NCBI RefSeq assembly: GCF_002776525.5
Contig: NC_045439.1
Location: forward strand, 162,537,016 to 162,601,015
Source: Piliocolobus tephrosceles
Taxonomy: Eukaryota; Chordata; Mammalia; Primates; Cercopithecidae
Direction of reading: 5' to 3'
DNA: 64,000 nt
The translations under genes and the position numbers were made by a program. Under the pieces are notes generated by a model. That model did no database searches. It was not told where the DNA came from and was given only the letters and a program-made list of their open reading frames with translations. Every line of letters begins with the position of its first letter. The first letter of the stretch is position 1. Below are positions 10,692-22,291 of the stretch, piece after piece.

Positions 10692-11900
10692 GAAATTTAT
10701 AAGTAGCAAAGCATTCAAGAGGTGACTTGGGTTCTGTTAAAGGTATTCAGTTTTAAAAAGAAAACAGAGCATAAAAGTTTAGAAAATTTGCAGCCTGACA
10801 ATGCAATAGAATAGAAAATCTCATTTTTTGAGGAGAAATTTAAGCCAGCTGCAGAAATTTGCATAAGCAATGAGGAGCCGAATGTTAATTCCCAAGACAA
10901 TGGGGAAAATGTCTCCAGGGCATGTCAGAGATCTTCTTGGCAGCAGGTCCCATCACAGGCCCTGAGGCCTAAAAGAAAAATATAGTTCCTGGGTGGGGCC
11001 CAGCGCCTCCCTGCTCTGTGCAGCCTAGGGACTTGGTGCCCTGCATTCCAGCCACTCCAGTCATGACTAAAAGGAGCCAAGGTAAAGCTTGGTCTGTTGC
11101 TTCAGAGGGAGGAAGCCCCAAGCCTTGGCAGCTTCCACGTGCTGTTGAGCCTGCAGGTGCACGGAAGTCAAGAACTGAGGTTTGGAACCCTCCACCTAGA
11201 TTTCAGAGAATGCATGGGGAACACCTGGATGTCCAGGAGGTGTTTACTGCAGGGGCAGGGCCCTGATGAAGAGCCTCTGCTAGGGCAATGCAGCAGAAAA
11301 ATGTGGGGTCAGAACCCCTACACAGAGGAGTCCCTACTGGGGAATCGCCTAGTGGAGCTGTGAGAAGCTCCCAGACCCCAGAATGGTGGATCCACTGATA
11401 GCTTGCATTGTGCACCTGAAAAGCCGCAGACACTCAACACTCAACCAGCCCATGAAGGCAGCAGGGAGGGAGGCTGTACCCTGCAGAGCCACAGGGACGG
11501 AGCTGCCCAAGACCATGGGAACCCACTTCTTGCATCAGCATGACCCAGATGTGGGACATGGTGTCAAAGGAGGTCATTTTGGAGCTTTAAGATTTGACTG
11601 CCCTGCTGGATTTTGGACTTGCATGGGGCCTGTAGCCCCTTCGTTTTGGCCAACTTCTCCCATTTGGAACAGCTGTATTTACCCAATGCTTGTACCCCCA
11701 TTATATCTAGGAAGTAACTAACTTGCTTTTGATTTTACAGGCTCATAGGCGGAAGGGACTTGCCTTGTCTCAGATGAGACATTGGACTGTGTACTTTTGA
11801 GTTACTGCTGAAATGAGTTAAGACTTTGGGGGACTGTGGGGAAGGCATGATTGGTTTTGCAATGTACAGACATTAGATGTGGGAGGGGCCAAGGGTGAAA
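10692..11900 (+). mobile_element. THE1/MST internal region, right part
   Basis: Continuation of MaLR internal sequence, from GCAAAGCATTCAAGAGGTGA to GGGGCCAAGGGTGAAA just before the 3' LTR. Open frames are short and broken; the degenerate gag-like potential is not a working gene. Confidence 0.87.
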
Positions 11901-12259
11901 TGATATGGTTTGGCTGTGTCCCCACCCAAATCTCATCTTGAATTGTAACTCCCACAATTCCCACAAGTCATGGGAGGAACATGGTGGGAGGTGATTAAAT
12001 TATGGGGATGGGACTTTCCTGCACTGTTCTCGTTATAGTGAATGAAGTTCAGAATATCTGATGGTTGTAAAAACAGGAGTTTTCCTGCACAAGCTCTCTT
12101 TGCCTGCCGCTATCCATGTAAAATGTGACTTGCTTCTCCTCGTCTTTTGCCATGATTGTGAGGCCTCCCCAGACACATGGAACTGTAAGTCCATTAAATC
12201 TCTTTTTCTTCCCTGTCTCAGGTATGTCTTTATCAGCAGCGTTGAGAACAGACTAATAA
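11901..12259 (+). mobile_element. 3' LTR of the THE1/MST provirus
   Basis: Starts TGATATGGTTTGGCTGTGTC and ends ACAGACTAATA. It is the complete partner of the 50-base remnant at 9250. Confidence 0.93.
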
Positions 12260-12508
12260 AGCCAGCAACTGAATAAAAGGTTGAATTATGGATCATATGG
12301 TAGGTAAAATAAATAAATGTGTGCAAAAAATACTTGGGCTTTATTTGGGCCACATTCTTTAAATTGTTGTGACTTCCAATGTTTTCACCTGAAGGGATAT
12401 TTATGAACAGAAGGGTTGTTATTATTATTTGTATTTTTTTACCTTGCTAAAAAATACATATTCATCTCTTAATAAAATTATCCCAGCAAACCTTAAACAA
12501 CAACAAAA
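12260..12508 (+). pseudogene. Possible 3' end of the KRAB retrocopy
   Basis: Sequence between the MaLR 3' LTR and the resumed L1. Near its end it has CTTAATAAAATTATC (polyadenylation signal AATAAA) followed by AAACAACAACAAAAA, which could be a decayed A-tail. The L1 resumes at once with AATTC, the same bases that end the left L1 part near 8219 (AAAATTC). This suggests one retrocopy 8220-12508 into which the MaLR later inserted. Inferred. Confidence 0.45.
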
Positions 12509-12840
12509 ATTCTCCTGAACATGTAAAGAACTAGCATCAATTCTATATAATCTTTTCCAGAAAATAAAACAGGAAGGAACACTTTCCAACTCATTTTATG
12601 AAGCCAAAATCAGATAAAGCTAGCACAAAGAAAACTACAGATCAATGTATCTCATGAACTTAGACACAAAAATCCCCAATAAAATGTTAGCAAACTGAAT
12701 CCATGAATATGTGAAAATAATCATATACCATGACCAAGGGGGACTGATTTCCGGTGTGCACAGTTGGCTCAATATTTGAAAATTAATCAGTGTAATCTAC
12801 CATATCAAAAGGCTAAAGAAGAAAAATCATATTATTTTCT
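12509..12840 (+). repeat. L1M ORF2, continuation
   Basis: Picks up L1 ORF2 where it stopped near 8219: TCTTTTCCAGAAAATAAAAC, 'CCAACTCATTTTATGAAGCC', 'CCCAATAAAATGTTAGCAAAC', 'GGCTCAATATTTGAAAATTAATC'. It ends abruptly at about 12840. Confidence 0.85.
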
Positions 12841-12844
12841 TCTG

Positions 12845-12977
12845 AAGTCTCCAGAAGTAACACAGCCCCTCTAATAGATTGAGTTTAGATTTCTGACCTC
12901 CACAACTGTAAGAAAATAAAGTTGGGTTAAGCCACTCAATTCCGGTTAATTTATGCAGCAATAGGAGATGAACACAC
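12845..12977 (+). mobile_element. MLT1-type MaLR LTR fragment
   Basis: TCTGACCTCCACAACTGTAA, 'AATAAAGTTGGGTTAAGCCACT' (in parts) and AGCAATAGGAGATGAACACA match the 3' part of MLT1 LTRs. Confidence 0.75.
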
Positions 12978-13066
12978 ACGATAATAGGGACTTGCTGAAG
13001 TGATTAAGCTGAGGAAATTATCCTAACCAATATCGGTGGGCGCAATCCAATCACAAGGGCTCTTGT

Positions 13067-13125
13067 GATTATGTTAGAAATTTATGATTAGGTTAGAAAT
13101 CTTATGATTAGGTTAGACATGTTAG
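13067..13125. repeat. Three ~20-bp tandem units
   Basis: Units start at 13067, 13086 and 13106 with GATTA[GT]GTTAGA[AC]AT; sizes 19, 20 and 20 bases. Confidence 0.85.
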
Positions 13126-13749
13126 AACCATTTTACAAATAAGGATTTCCCTTTCTTTCCTGTAAAGTTTCATCCAGCCCCATCATTCACTGACGTACAG
13201 AATTCCTTTTCCAATCCTGGGTTTCTCACTCAGTTCCTTTGACGAGGAGCTTATTCTACAGCGAAGGCAGTGCATCACGCCAGAATCACTGGTGGCACCA
13301 TGTGCTCCATTACCCAGAGGCAGCTGACTTGACAGAACAGTGGCCTGCTAAAGCTTCAGAGGTTCGATTTACTGCAATCCCAAAGTCTGCAACGTTGGCG
13401 TGCCACCCTACGGCAGGCAGTATGTGCTGAAACAAATTACCAGTGAATGTCACTATCTCCGTCACAGACCACTGGGAAGCACGGGTGTGGGAAACAAAGG
13501 AGAGAGATAGGAGCGCTCCCTCCCTTATTACTACACTCAGTGACCCACTTCAGGAATTTTTGACCCCGTCTTAATAATCTTGAGTTCAGTGGATTTGTAG
13601 GTCCTAATATCCAAGGAAACATAACTGGTACCATTACCTTTATTACCTGAGGCAGGACAGGCAGTCAAGGCAGCGACCATGTTCTCAGGATGAAGCAACC
13701 ATGGTGACCATGCAGTCAACACAATAAGCCTCAGCATTGGCATTGTAAT
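13126..13749. other. Intron, no gene seen
   Basis: No recognised gene or repeat. Short open frames on both strands have no domain content I recognise. Confidence 0.4.
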
Positions 13750-13754
13750 TGAGC

Positions 13755-14214
13755 TATTGAAGCAAAGCTATCTCCAGTAGAGACTTTGCCCTCTAGAGAG
13801 CATATGCACTTTGACCTTACCCGTCCTCATTAGAACAGCAAAAAACATACCCCTGGGTGGAGATTTAAGATGCTAATGAGATGTACGATATACGAACAAG
13901 CATGTACAGCTACTGCGCATGTGCATCCAGAGGACCACCCAGAACATTCTTACCAGCAACACCTCTCCCACCTCCTTATAAATAATCAGGTAAGACTCCC
14001 ACAGTGGGAGCCTCCCTAGCGCCAGTCTTTGCTGTCTCATCCTTACGAGCAGCCCATCCTGAATTTCTCTCTGTCAGGGTGTCCTGTCTATTCTGCACCT
14101 AACTTTCAAAGTATTCTTTTTCTTTTGCAATACTCCATGCTGCACTTCTTTTGCTATGTGTCTCTTGTTTAAATTCTCTTAAACCAAGAAGACAAGAACC
14201 AAGGCATCACATCA
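13755..14214 (+). mobile_element. ERV1-type LTR (subfamily uncertain)
   Basis: LTR-like block: TATA-like CCTTATAAATAATCAGG at about 13975, then GCCAGTCTTTGCTGTCTCAT, 'TCTCTGTCAGGGTGTCCTGT' and an end near GGCATCACATCA. I recall similar U3-R-U5 order in PABL-like gamma-retroviral LTRs. The left boundary is approximate. Confidence 0.55.
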
Positions 14215-16219
14215 GGTGTCAGCATTTCATTGGAAGCTGAGAGTCCTCCCTGGCCATGTGGAGCTCCACATGCCTTGTGACCATCAAGTGGACAAGGAGA
14301 GTCCCTCTACTGTCCAAGATGACTGATCTCAATTCTCAGAGGGAGCTGGGTTGCTGCTTCCTCACGCTGGTAAGAACTGTCCGGGAGCGGGGCATTCACA
14401 GGCATGCCTCCTTGCATTCCAGTTGCATTCCAGTAGTCCCAGTTCATTACACCTTGGCACTCCAGTACAGACACAACACCAAGGTCTCGGGTCCTGTGAG
14501 AATGAGGATGTGGGTCACCCCAACAGTAGATAAAAACCACATATCTGAAGTTGTGGCAGAGGTCAGGGGAACGTGGCATTAGAGAAGTGAGCTAACTAAC
14601 AATTCAGACTTCAGAACCAGCTCTGGAAGCTGCGGCTACAGCAGGTCTGTTTTACGGGATTTTGTTGCTTCTCTTCCCCCACTTATTGTCCATTGTCATA
14701 TATGAAGAGCATTGGGATAGCTAACATTTTAAGTTTCAGGTGTTACTGAACCAACATCACCCCATATCACACAGTAGCTGATGGGATATTGTGCAGCTCT
14801 TGTCTTGGGAACAAGTGATTTTTCTCTTGGACTGGACAAAAGATATTTTTAAAATCCTAACAGGCACAAGTGGAGGATTGTCTGGGGCTATCCCTCATGG
14901 CCCTTTAGTCCTGCCCCGGCCTTCTCCCCAGCCTTCTCCTCAGCCCTGCTGCTGGCTGCAATCCCGTCTTCAGAAATCCAGGTAAGTCTGGCCAATGGGA
15001 GACATTGGCAGGACTTGATGGGTGGGAGGAATAAGGTCACTGAATCTCCTGGCTCTTCTGGCCAGGCCAGAGGTGATGAGGGCAGCCCCTCCAATCTACA
15101 ATCCACGGCTGGACAGCCCTTGCTGGAGCTGCAGCTCCCGTCTCCCCTTCACCCCTTAGGCCCACGAGGTCACCTCCTATCTTCTTCAGAGTTCAGCACA
15201 CCCATTCTTTCCCCAAACCTGACCTTTGAGCACATAATCTCTTTCTTTCCTGAGAAAGACCCTACCTAGCAAGAAGGGTGAAAAATAGTCATCACCCAAT
15301 GCTCAAAGATGTTCTTTACATGGCTGTTTCAGGAGGAAAAACATAGACAGTAGCCTAAATGTCAACAAAAGGGGAAAAGCTGATGATAGCCTATTCATAT
15401 ACAATGTAACATTGCACAGGTTTTTTAATGATGATATGGAAATCCATGCACATATAAGTCCCCAGACGTAAGCCCTTGAGGGGTAGCAGGTCACAGTTGT
15501 TCAACCCAATAGGGCCCTGCTCGCCTGAGTATCCAGGGCAGCCGTGTGAGGCTGGGGACACAAGGCTTCAGTGGGTTGTGCCCAAGGAGCCAGGGGTTTC
15601 TGAGGACTGGGGTTGCCCACCCAGAGCCACTGTGACCAGAGGGGTCCTGGGGGCAGCGGGGCACCACTCAACTCATCTGACCTCTGAAATGTACTCATAA
15701 AATGAAAGGATTTGATTAAATAACCTCCAGTGTTCCCTCTGATGGCAATTCCATGATCACGCAGTTTCCAGGCTGCAGTCCTGAACTACCGTGTGCAAAG
15801 CAGGAGAAACCCCACTGATTCCTTCCAGGCACAGAATATCCGCAAATTTTGAAGTCATGAAAAAAAATGTTTTGTTTTGTTTTGTTTTTCTATTTTTAAC
15901 AAAGAGGGACTTCTGGGGAAATTTTAAATACATAAAATGCTTTCTTTTTATGAAGCTTAGATGATTTCCTAACTTTAGGAACATTAAGATGTATCAATGA
16001 TTTGATTTACTCAACAAATTATCACGCTTGGAACATTACATGTAAGTGGAACTTATTTATACCATAATTATAGATTGACTAAATTTATTTGTCAGTGCTT
16101 TTCCTTCTTCTAAATTAAAGTATAAATTCGTAGATTTAAAGAAATCCAGTTCTTGGGTTGTCTCAGTTAATTTAAAAAGAAAGAAAAGACATCGTCAAAC
16201 CTATGGTAAATCTTGCACT
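14215..16219. other. Intron, no gene seen
   Basis: The part just after the LTR could be ERV internal sequence, but I see no gag/pol/env motif. ACGTGGGCC-like blocks near 14990-15170 may be an old repeat. A GTTTT run lies at about 15877-15893. No supported gene. Confidence 0.35.
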
Positions 16220-17420
16220 CCTACACGTTTCCGAGCACGCACTGAGTCCCAGGTTCCCAGGGCACGCAGGGGCCTCTCCTGGCGGTGACTGTCCATCTCT
16301 GGCGAGTCCCACCTCACGCAAACAGCTAGTGTGAAGTGCCACCAGGGAAACAGAGGGACTCTGGAGATTTAGGAAAGGCTTTGGGGACTCTTCCTCTGCA
16401 GGGTGGGGGCGGGGAGGCCACAGGGAGATGCACCATAGGCTGAAACACTCCGTGCAGTGGACCTGGCCTTTGGGGAGGCGGACAGGCGCAGAGGGACAGA
16501 GTCAGAGTGTTCTAGACACAGTGCATTCCTCCAAGTCACGCTGACACACACACGCGTCCCTCGCTGGCACCTGAGCACGTGGGTGCTGGCTGGGAGGCCT
16601 GCAGAGCTCACATCCTCCACCCCGACCTCTATCCCCTCGGGAGCACCCACAGGGCACCCCGGTCAGGGAGGCCACAAGGGGCGGTCACCCCGCAAGGAAG
16701 GAGCCCAAGAGGAAGGAGAGGAGCCCTCTGCGCCCCTGAGAGAAGCCCTGAGAGCTGCGGGGTCCCAGCGCTCTTGTGCCCCCTCTCCCCTGGGCTGCTG
16801 TGAACCTGGAGACTCCACCTTTGTGTCGCCAGCGCCGTGAACCTTCAAAGCAGGCTTTCGCGTAATTCCCAACCGTCTGTCCTCACCCCGTTTCTCAAAC
16901 AGCTGTTACACTATGCTCTGAAACCCCAAGCCCGCCACCACGGTGCCTCCGGGGCCCACAGCTGCCCTCCTCTCCTGGCACTGCCAGCCACCCCTCCTGC
17001 TCCAGGACGCCTGTGCAGGGGGCCCCGGCTCGGAAGGTGTGGCTTGGGAGATGGAAGTGAAGACTGAAGCAACTTCCAACTCCCACCCACTCCCTAGGAG
17101 GCACTTTCTCTTTGTTTTGTTTTGTTTTTTTGCTTTTTCGAGTCGGAGTCTTGCTCTCTTGCCCCGGAGGCACTTTCTATTACTGAGAAGAGAACACCGG
17201 AAAGTCCCGGGCTTCCCGCAGGAGCTTGGAACTCCCCTCGTCCCCTGCTTCCCACCCTGCATCCCCCAGGAGCAGGTCCCTGCGGCCTAGCGGGAGTGGA
17301 GAGCGAGGCTTAGGTCCTTAGTGATGGCTCCAAGGCCTGGGAACCCCAGGTCCTGGCTTGTAAACTCTGGACAAACTGCACTCGCATTACCCTGGCTCAC
17401 TCTCTTGTGCTCAGGAATTA
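16220..17420. other. GC-rich intronic block
   Basis: Clearly higher GC and more CpG than the flanks. Overlapping open frames on both strands (for example 16457-16840 plus, 16906-17262 minus) reflect GC content, not coding. Contains the micro-Alu at 17110-17165. Confidence 0.4.
17097..17178 (-). repeat. 56-bp 5'-truncated Alu with 13-bp target duplication
   Basis: The 13-mer GGAGGCACTTTCT occurs at 17097-17109 and again at 17166-17178. Between them lies a T-rich run and GAGTCGGAGTCTTGCTCTC, the reverse complement of the last ~30 bases of Alu plus its A-tail. It is a severely truncated minus-strand Alu insertion. Confidence 0.9.
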
Positions 17421-18508
17421 ATTTTTAATATCTGCATAGCATTTCTTACCTGTAAGAATGTGTCTTCTTGTTCGAAAAGAATTTTTACATGAATATTTCA
17501 TGTGATAGTATTGTATAGTATTGTAAGTCACTTTTCTTTTTTTTTCTCATTAGAATAACCTGTAGCACAGAAACTCTTCCATATGTAAGAAATTGTTCTT
17601 AGCTTTTAATGAGGGGATTTTAAAAAATAATGCAGTGTGCTGGTTATTTGTCAAGAAAACATTACGCTTAACGTGATGTCTGCAGATAAGTTTAAACTCT
17701 CTCCTTTCCCTTTATTCTGCTTCCCTGTGAATCCAAGTCACAGCTCCCGTTCTCATTTCCTTTCGCCTCCGAACCTTTGTGGAGGCACAATACCGCTGGA
17801 GCAGCAACAAGGGATGCCAGCGCACAGAGCGCTGTTCAGCTCCCTCACCCGCTCCAAAATCCACCCGACCCAGCCCCCAGACAACCAGCACAGGGCCCAC
17901 TGCTGCAGATTCAGGTGGATCCGGGAGAAGGGAGCAGTGCTGTTGGCTGGGAGCGCTGGGGGACAGAGAACCCCCACCATGCTGGGGCCTAAGGGAACCA
18001 GAAGAGATGCTCAGATGAGTTTCGGAGGATGGAGGAACTGCACACCACAGTGTGGGGTGTATCCTCGGCCCAGAAACAGGGCAATTTCAGGGAACTCTAC
18101 TAGGGAGGTGTTGGGGTGGCTGAGAATGGCAGCCCCAGAGAAGAAGGTGGAGCTCAGTCCTACCTGGGCCAGTGCCGTGGGTGGGCTGGAGACACCGGCT
18201 GACACATGGAGCAGCCGCTCAGCCCTCACGGATCATCAGGCTTGGGTAACTGTACAAAGTTCCTTCTGCTGCCAGCAGCCTGTCCTCCCCAACTCCTGGG
18301 ATACTCCAGCACTAACTGGGAAACACCAAGTCACAAAGGAACAAGGACAAGGCTAAGAACCCTCGGCAACAACTCCTCATGTTCGCAGCACCCTCCCTCC
18401 TGGAGCCTGCCTGGGTAGGACTCCGAAATTTCCATGAACCAGGCCCCTGGCCACCACAGCACAGTTTGTTAACATACAGTGGTTCCGTTTTAGAAACTGG
18501 CAACACGG
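17421..18508. other. Intron; possible old L1 5' UTR
   Basis: From about 17780 the sequence is GC-rich and could be the 5' UTR of an old L1 continuing after the Alus at 18988. The longest open frame of the window (17637-18356 plus, 239 codons) lies here. Its product has no domain, repeat or signal peptide I recognise, and there is no splice or promoter context, so I do not call a gene. Confidence 0.35.
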
Positions 18509-18812
18509 GGCTGGGCACGGTGGCTCATGCCTGTAATCCCAGCTCTTTGGGAGGCCAAGGTGGGCGGATCACCTGAGGTCAGGAGTTCAAGACCAGACTG
18601 GCCAACATGGCAAAACCCCGTCTCTACTAAAAATACAAAAATTAGCTGGACGTGGAGGTGGGTGCCTGTAATCCCAACTACTCAGGAGGCTAAGGCAGGA
18701 GAATTGCTTGAACCCGGAAGGCAGAGGTTGCAGGGAACCGAGATCACGTAACTGCACTCCATCCTGGGCAACAGAATGAGACTCAGTCTCAAAAAAAAAA
18801 AAAAAAAAAAAA
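18509..18812 (+). repeat. Alu (S type)
   Basis: Full Alu from GGCTGGGCACGGTGGCTCAT to a 22-base A run at 18791-18812. Confidence 0.95.
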
Positions 18813-18830
18813 TTATATATATATATATAT
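18813..18830. repeat. (AT)n microsatellite
   Basis: About nine AT units at the end of the Alu A-tail. Confidence 0.9.
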
Positions 18831-18987
18831 AGCCAGGCATGGTGGTGTATGCCTGTAATCCCAGCTGCTTGAAAGGCTGAGGCACGGGACTCGACTGAAC
18901 CCTGAGAGGCAGAGGTTGCAATGACACAAGATTGCACCAATGCACTCCAGCCTAGATGATAGCAAGACTCCATCTCAAAAAAAAAAA
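18831..18987 (+). repeat. Alu right-arm fragment
   Basis: AGCCAGGCATGGTGGTGTAT to CCATCTCAAAAAAAAAAA; only the right half of Alu is present. Confidence 0.88.
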
Positions 18988-19849
18988 TTAAAAATTGTCA
19001 ACATGGATCCTGAGTACAATGGCAGTGGTATAACTGCTTCTATCCCAAAATTTCCTCCCAAAAGACAGAAAAAAACAAGAAAGGAAAGTCAAATCTACAC
19101 AAAGCCATGCCTGCCACATAATGTGAAGGTAAAGAACCCCAAAAGTGTAAAATATCTGAACTGAAAAGCAAAAATACCACCAAACCCCCAGCCTGCTCTC
19201 TCTCTCACTGCTGTCCCAGCCACCAAGCTTTCCAGCCAATGGACAGGAAGCCCGAAGGGAAGACGGAGGGGTGCTGAGGTGATCAGGAGGTCCACCAGAA
19301 GGGGCCGGGGGAACTGGGCCAGGGAGGTGCTGTGAGAAGCAGCAGCACCGAGAGGGCCCACCTGGGGGCACGCAGCCTTGGGGAGGAAAGAGCCAAGAGG
19401 AAGGGAAAGCTCCTTTGGGCAACCCAATGGTCAGGTGGAAAAGCAAAGTAGGTAAAAGCGGGGTTCTGCAAGGCAGGATCGGAGGACTGTGCTCTGCCCA
19501 CAGAAGAGCACCGGGAATCCTACGAAACACAAGCAAGCCCAATGGCATTAAATGAACAAGAGAAAAATGAAGTCACACCTACAGAGCCAGTGCAAACGCT
19601 ATCAGGAGCAGAGATGTCACACGTATCAGCCAAGGAAAATCTCCTCTGAAAATCACCGTGAAGCATGTAAAAGAAAACCACAAGCCCACGCTTCAAAATG
19701 AATTCGCCACGCTCAAGCCTCAAGGAAGCATTAAAAATACAAACCCACCTTAAATCAGAGATTTGAAAACAGAAAACAGAAATGGGTAAATAACAGGGAG
19801 AAATCAAAAGTGGACTGAACTCAAGGATGATGTAACCAAGTTTTCTCAG
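18988..19849 (+). repeat. Old L1 5' UTR/ORF1-like sequence
   Basis: Shares the character of L1M 5' UTR to ORF1 (for example CTTAAATCAGAGATTTGAAA). Assignment tentative; no gene seen. Confidence 0.4.
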
Positions 19850-20115
19850 AAATAAGGGGCTGGTTAACGGGTACAAAAAGTAGGGTTAATTAGAAGTAGT
19901 AAGTTCTAGTGTTTGACAGCACTATAGGGTGACCATAATTAACAACTGACTGTATATTTTTAAATAACTGGAAGAAAGGACTTGTAATACTCCCAAAACA
20001 AGTAACAACAAATGTTTCTGGTTATGGATATCCTAATTACCCTGATTTCATCATTACACATTATATTATTGTATCAAAACATCCCAAGTCCCCATAAATA
20101 TGCAACAACTATCAC
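19850..20115 (+). repeat. L1MA/L1MB-like 3' UTR end
   Basis: Contains the known L1 3' text AAGTTCTAGTGTTTGACAGC, GGATATCCTAATTACCCTGA, 'CATTACACATTATATTATTGTATC' and 'CCCCATAAATATGCAACAACTAT'. Confidence 0.82.
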
Positions 20116-20572
20116 GTACTCAGAGAAATCACTTTACAAAAGAAATGAGAAATAAATTAAAAGATGCCCAAAAGACAACAGACAAAAATGAAAATATCAC
20201 AAGGGTCACTAAATAAAGATATCAAAGCAAGTGAGAGAATAAAAATGAATAAGCAAACAGATAAATTAAAGGGCAAAGACAGTAGCAGAAATGGAACCCA
20301 GGCAATGAAGGAATAATATTTGTTTATTGGATTCCCTAAGGGAAAAAAAAACAGAATAGTAGAGTGAAGCTAATATTTAAAACTAAAATCTCTGTTATAT
20401 GTTCTAGTAAAACTGTAAGATTTGAAGGAAGAAGATAAAAATCATCAAGGCCACAGGCAAAACAATCAGACTGACATCAGGTCTTCCAAAATCAACATAT
20501 AAACAAAATGACAATGGAGCAGGATGTTTAAAAATAAGTCAAAAAAAAAAGGAACAAAGGATTCCAATCCAG
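20116..20572 (+). repeat. Degraded L1M ORF1-like sequence
   Basis: AT-rich, ends AAGGATTCCAATCCAG; consistent with old L1 sequence upstream of ORF2. Weak assignment. Confidence 0.4.
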
Positions 20573-20966
20573 CCAACTTACAAAGAACAGTTTATTTGGC
20601 TCATGGTTCTGTAGCCTCTGAAAGTAGAGGCAGACTCCAACATCCACTCAGCTTCTGGTGAGGGCCTCAGGCTGCTCCCACTTGTTGGGGAAGGCAAAAG
20701 GGACCCAGGGCATGCTGAGATCACGTGGCAAAAGAGGAAGCAAGAGAGTAGAAGGCGCCAGGCTCTTTTAACCACCAGCTCGTACAGGGACTAACAGAGT
20801 GAGAACTCATTATTACCACAAAGATGGCACCACGCCATTCAGAAGGGGTCCCCCACCATGACCCAAGCACCAACCCAGGTCCCACCAGGCCCCACCTCCA
20901 ACACTGGGATCAACTTTCCACATACGGTTTGAAGGGGACAAATATCAAAACCATAGCAACCAGTAA
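20573..20966 (-). mobile_element. MaLR (MST/MLT1-type) LTR, antisense
   Basis: Reverse-strand LTR: TTTATTTGGCTCATGGTTCT, 'GGTGAGGGCCTCAGGCTGC', 'CACGTGGCAAAAGAGGAAGC', 'CCCACCTCCAACACTGGG', ending ATCAAAACCATAGCA. Related to the copy at 25386-26085. Confidence 0.8.
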
Positions 20967-22291
20967 CTTCCGTAAAGCAGAAATATTCTGAAATACAAAA
21001 ACCTCTTTGCTGCCAATGCAACCAAGCTAGAAAATTACTAAGAAAAACAAAAAACAGAAAGGTCCTTCTACCAGGAAAGTTAAAAATGTTCTATTAAAAC
21101 AATTCATGCAGGAAATAGAAACAGAAATTACAATTTTTAAAAAATGATGAAAACACTACATATCAAAATTTAAGGGATGCATTTAAAGCAGTAATCAGAG
21201 GAAAATCATTGCATTAAACACATTTAATAACAACACTGAAAAAAAGATTAAATTTCCAATTCTAAAAAGTAGAAAAAAATAAAGTCCACCAAATAAAGCA
21301 GGGAAATAATGAAGTTAAAGCAGAAATTAATGACATAGAGAATATAAAAACAGTATATTGATTAACAAACCAACTCCTGGTTGTTGTTCTGAAAAAAATT
21401 TAGATGGACAAACCACAATCTAACTTGATTAAGGGGAAAAGGGAGAGAAAGCACAAATATTCAAAGAAAGAAAGAACAACACAGAAATAACCATTGAAAC
21501 AGAAGTAAAATTTAAATCATAAATGACTAATTTGGAAACTTCTGTGAAAATAAATGTTAAACCCTAGGTGAAATGGATAGTTCCCTAGAGAAATACAGAT
21601 TGCCAATATTGACCCCATCTGATTTAGAAAGCTTAAACAGACCTATTTCCAAAGAAATAAAAAATTATTGAAGAAATAACTAGCCCACTCCCAAAAAAGA
21701 ATCAGGGCAAGATAGTCTCACAGGGGAACTGTACCAATGCTGAAAAATCAGATAGTCACAATGATCTATAAATTATTTCAGATTACTGAAAAGAAGGTAA
21801 ATTTTCCTAACTCCTTTTATGAAGCAAGGGTGACAATGATACCTAAACCAGGTAAACACTAGTTAAAAAAAAAACAAAAGAGTACTACAGAAAAGTATTA
21901 CTCATGGATATCATGAATTACTAATAAATATCAATGCCAAATAGAAAATGAAATATTAGCAAAAAGACCACATTAAGAAAATAATAAATCATTAAAAAGA
22001 AAATTCATTCCAGAATTCAAGGTTGGTTCAATATTAGGAAATTCATTAGTACCATACACTCTATTAATAGATCTAAGAGAAAAATAATATGATGATCTCC
22101 ATAAATATTGGGGGAAAAAATATCTTTGTCAAATTTCAACACCCATTCATGCTTAAAACACTCAAGAAAGTAGGAATTGGTGGATACTTTGTTAATGTGA
22201 TAAAAAGTTTTATATTAGGTATATACACCTAATTCTAAAGCCAGTATCATATTAAATAGGGAAATACTAAAGGCATTTTCACTATGATCAG
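20967..22291 (+). repeat. L1M ORF2 (degraded)
   Basis: ORF2 landmarks in order: TTAAAGCAGTAATCAGAGGA, 'GAAGTTAAAGCAGAAATTAATG', 'AGTATTACTCATGGATATCATG', 'TTCAAGGTTGGTTCAATATTAGG'. Interrupted at 22292 by an LTR and resumes near 22900. Confidence 0.85.

Noticed and set aside
16457..16840. Overlapping open frames on both strands
   Set aside because: Explained by high GC content; no recognisable domain or splice sites.
18988..19548. 186-codon minus-strand open frame
   Set aside because: Old L1-like sequence with proline/leucine-rich translation typical of antisense GC-rich DNA.
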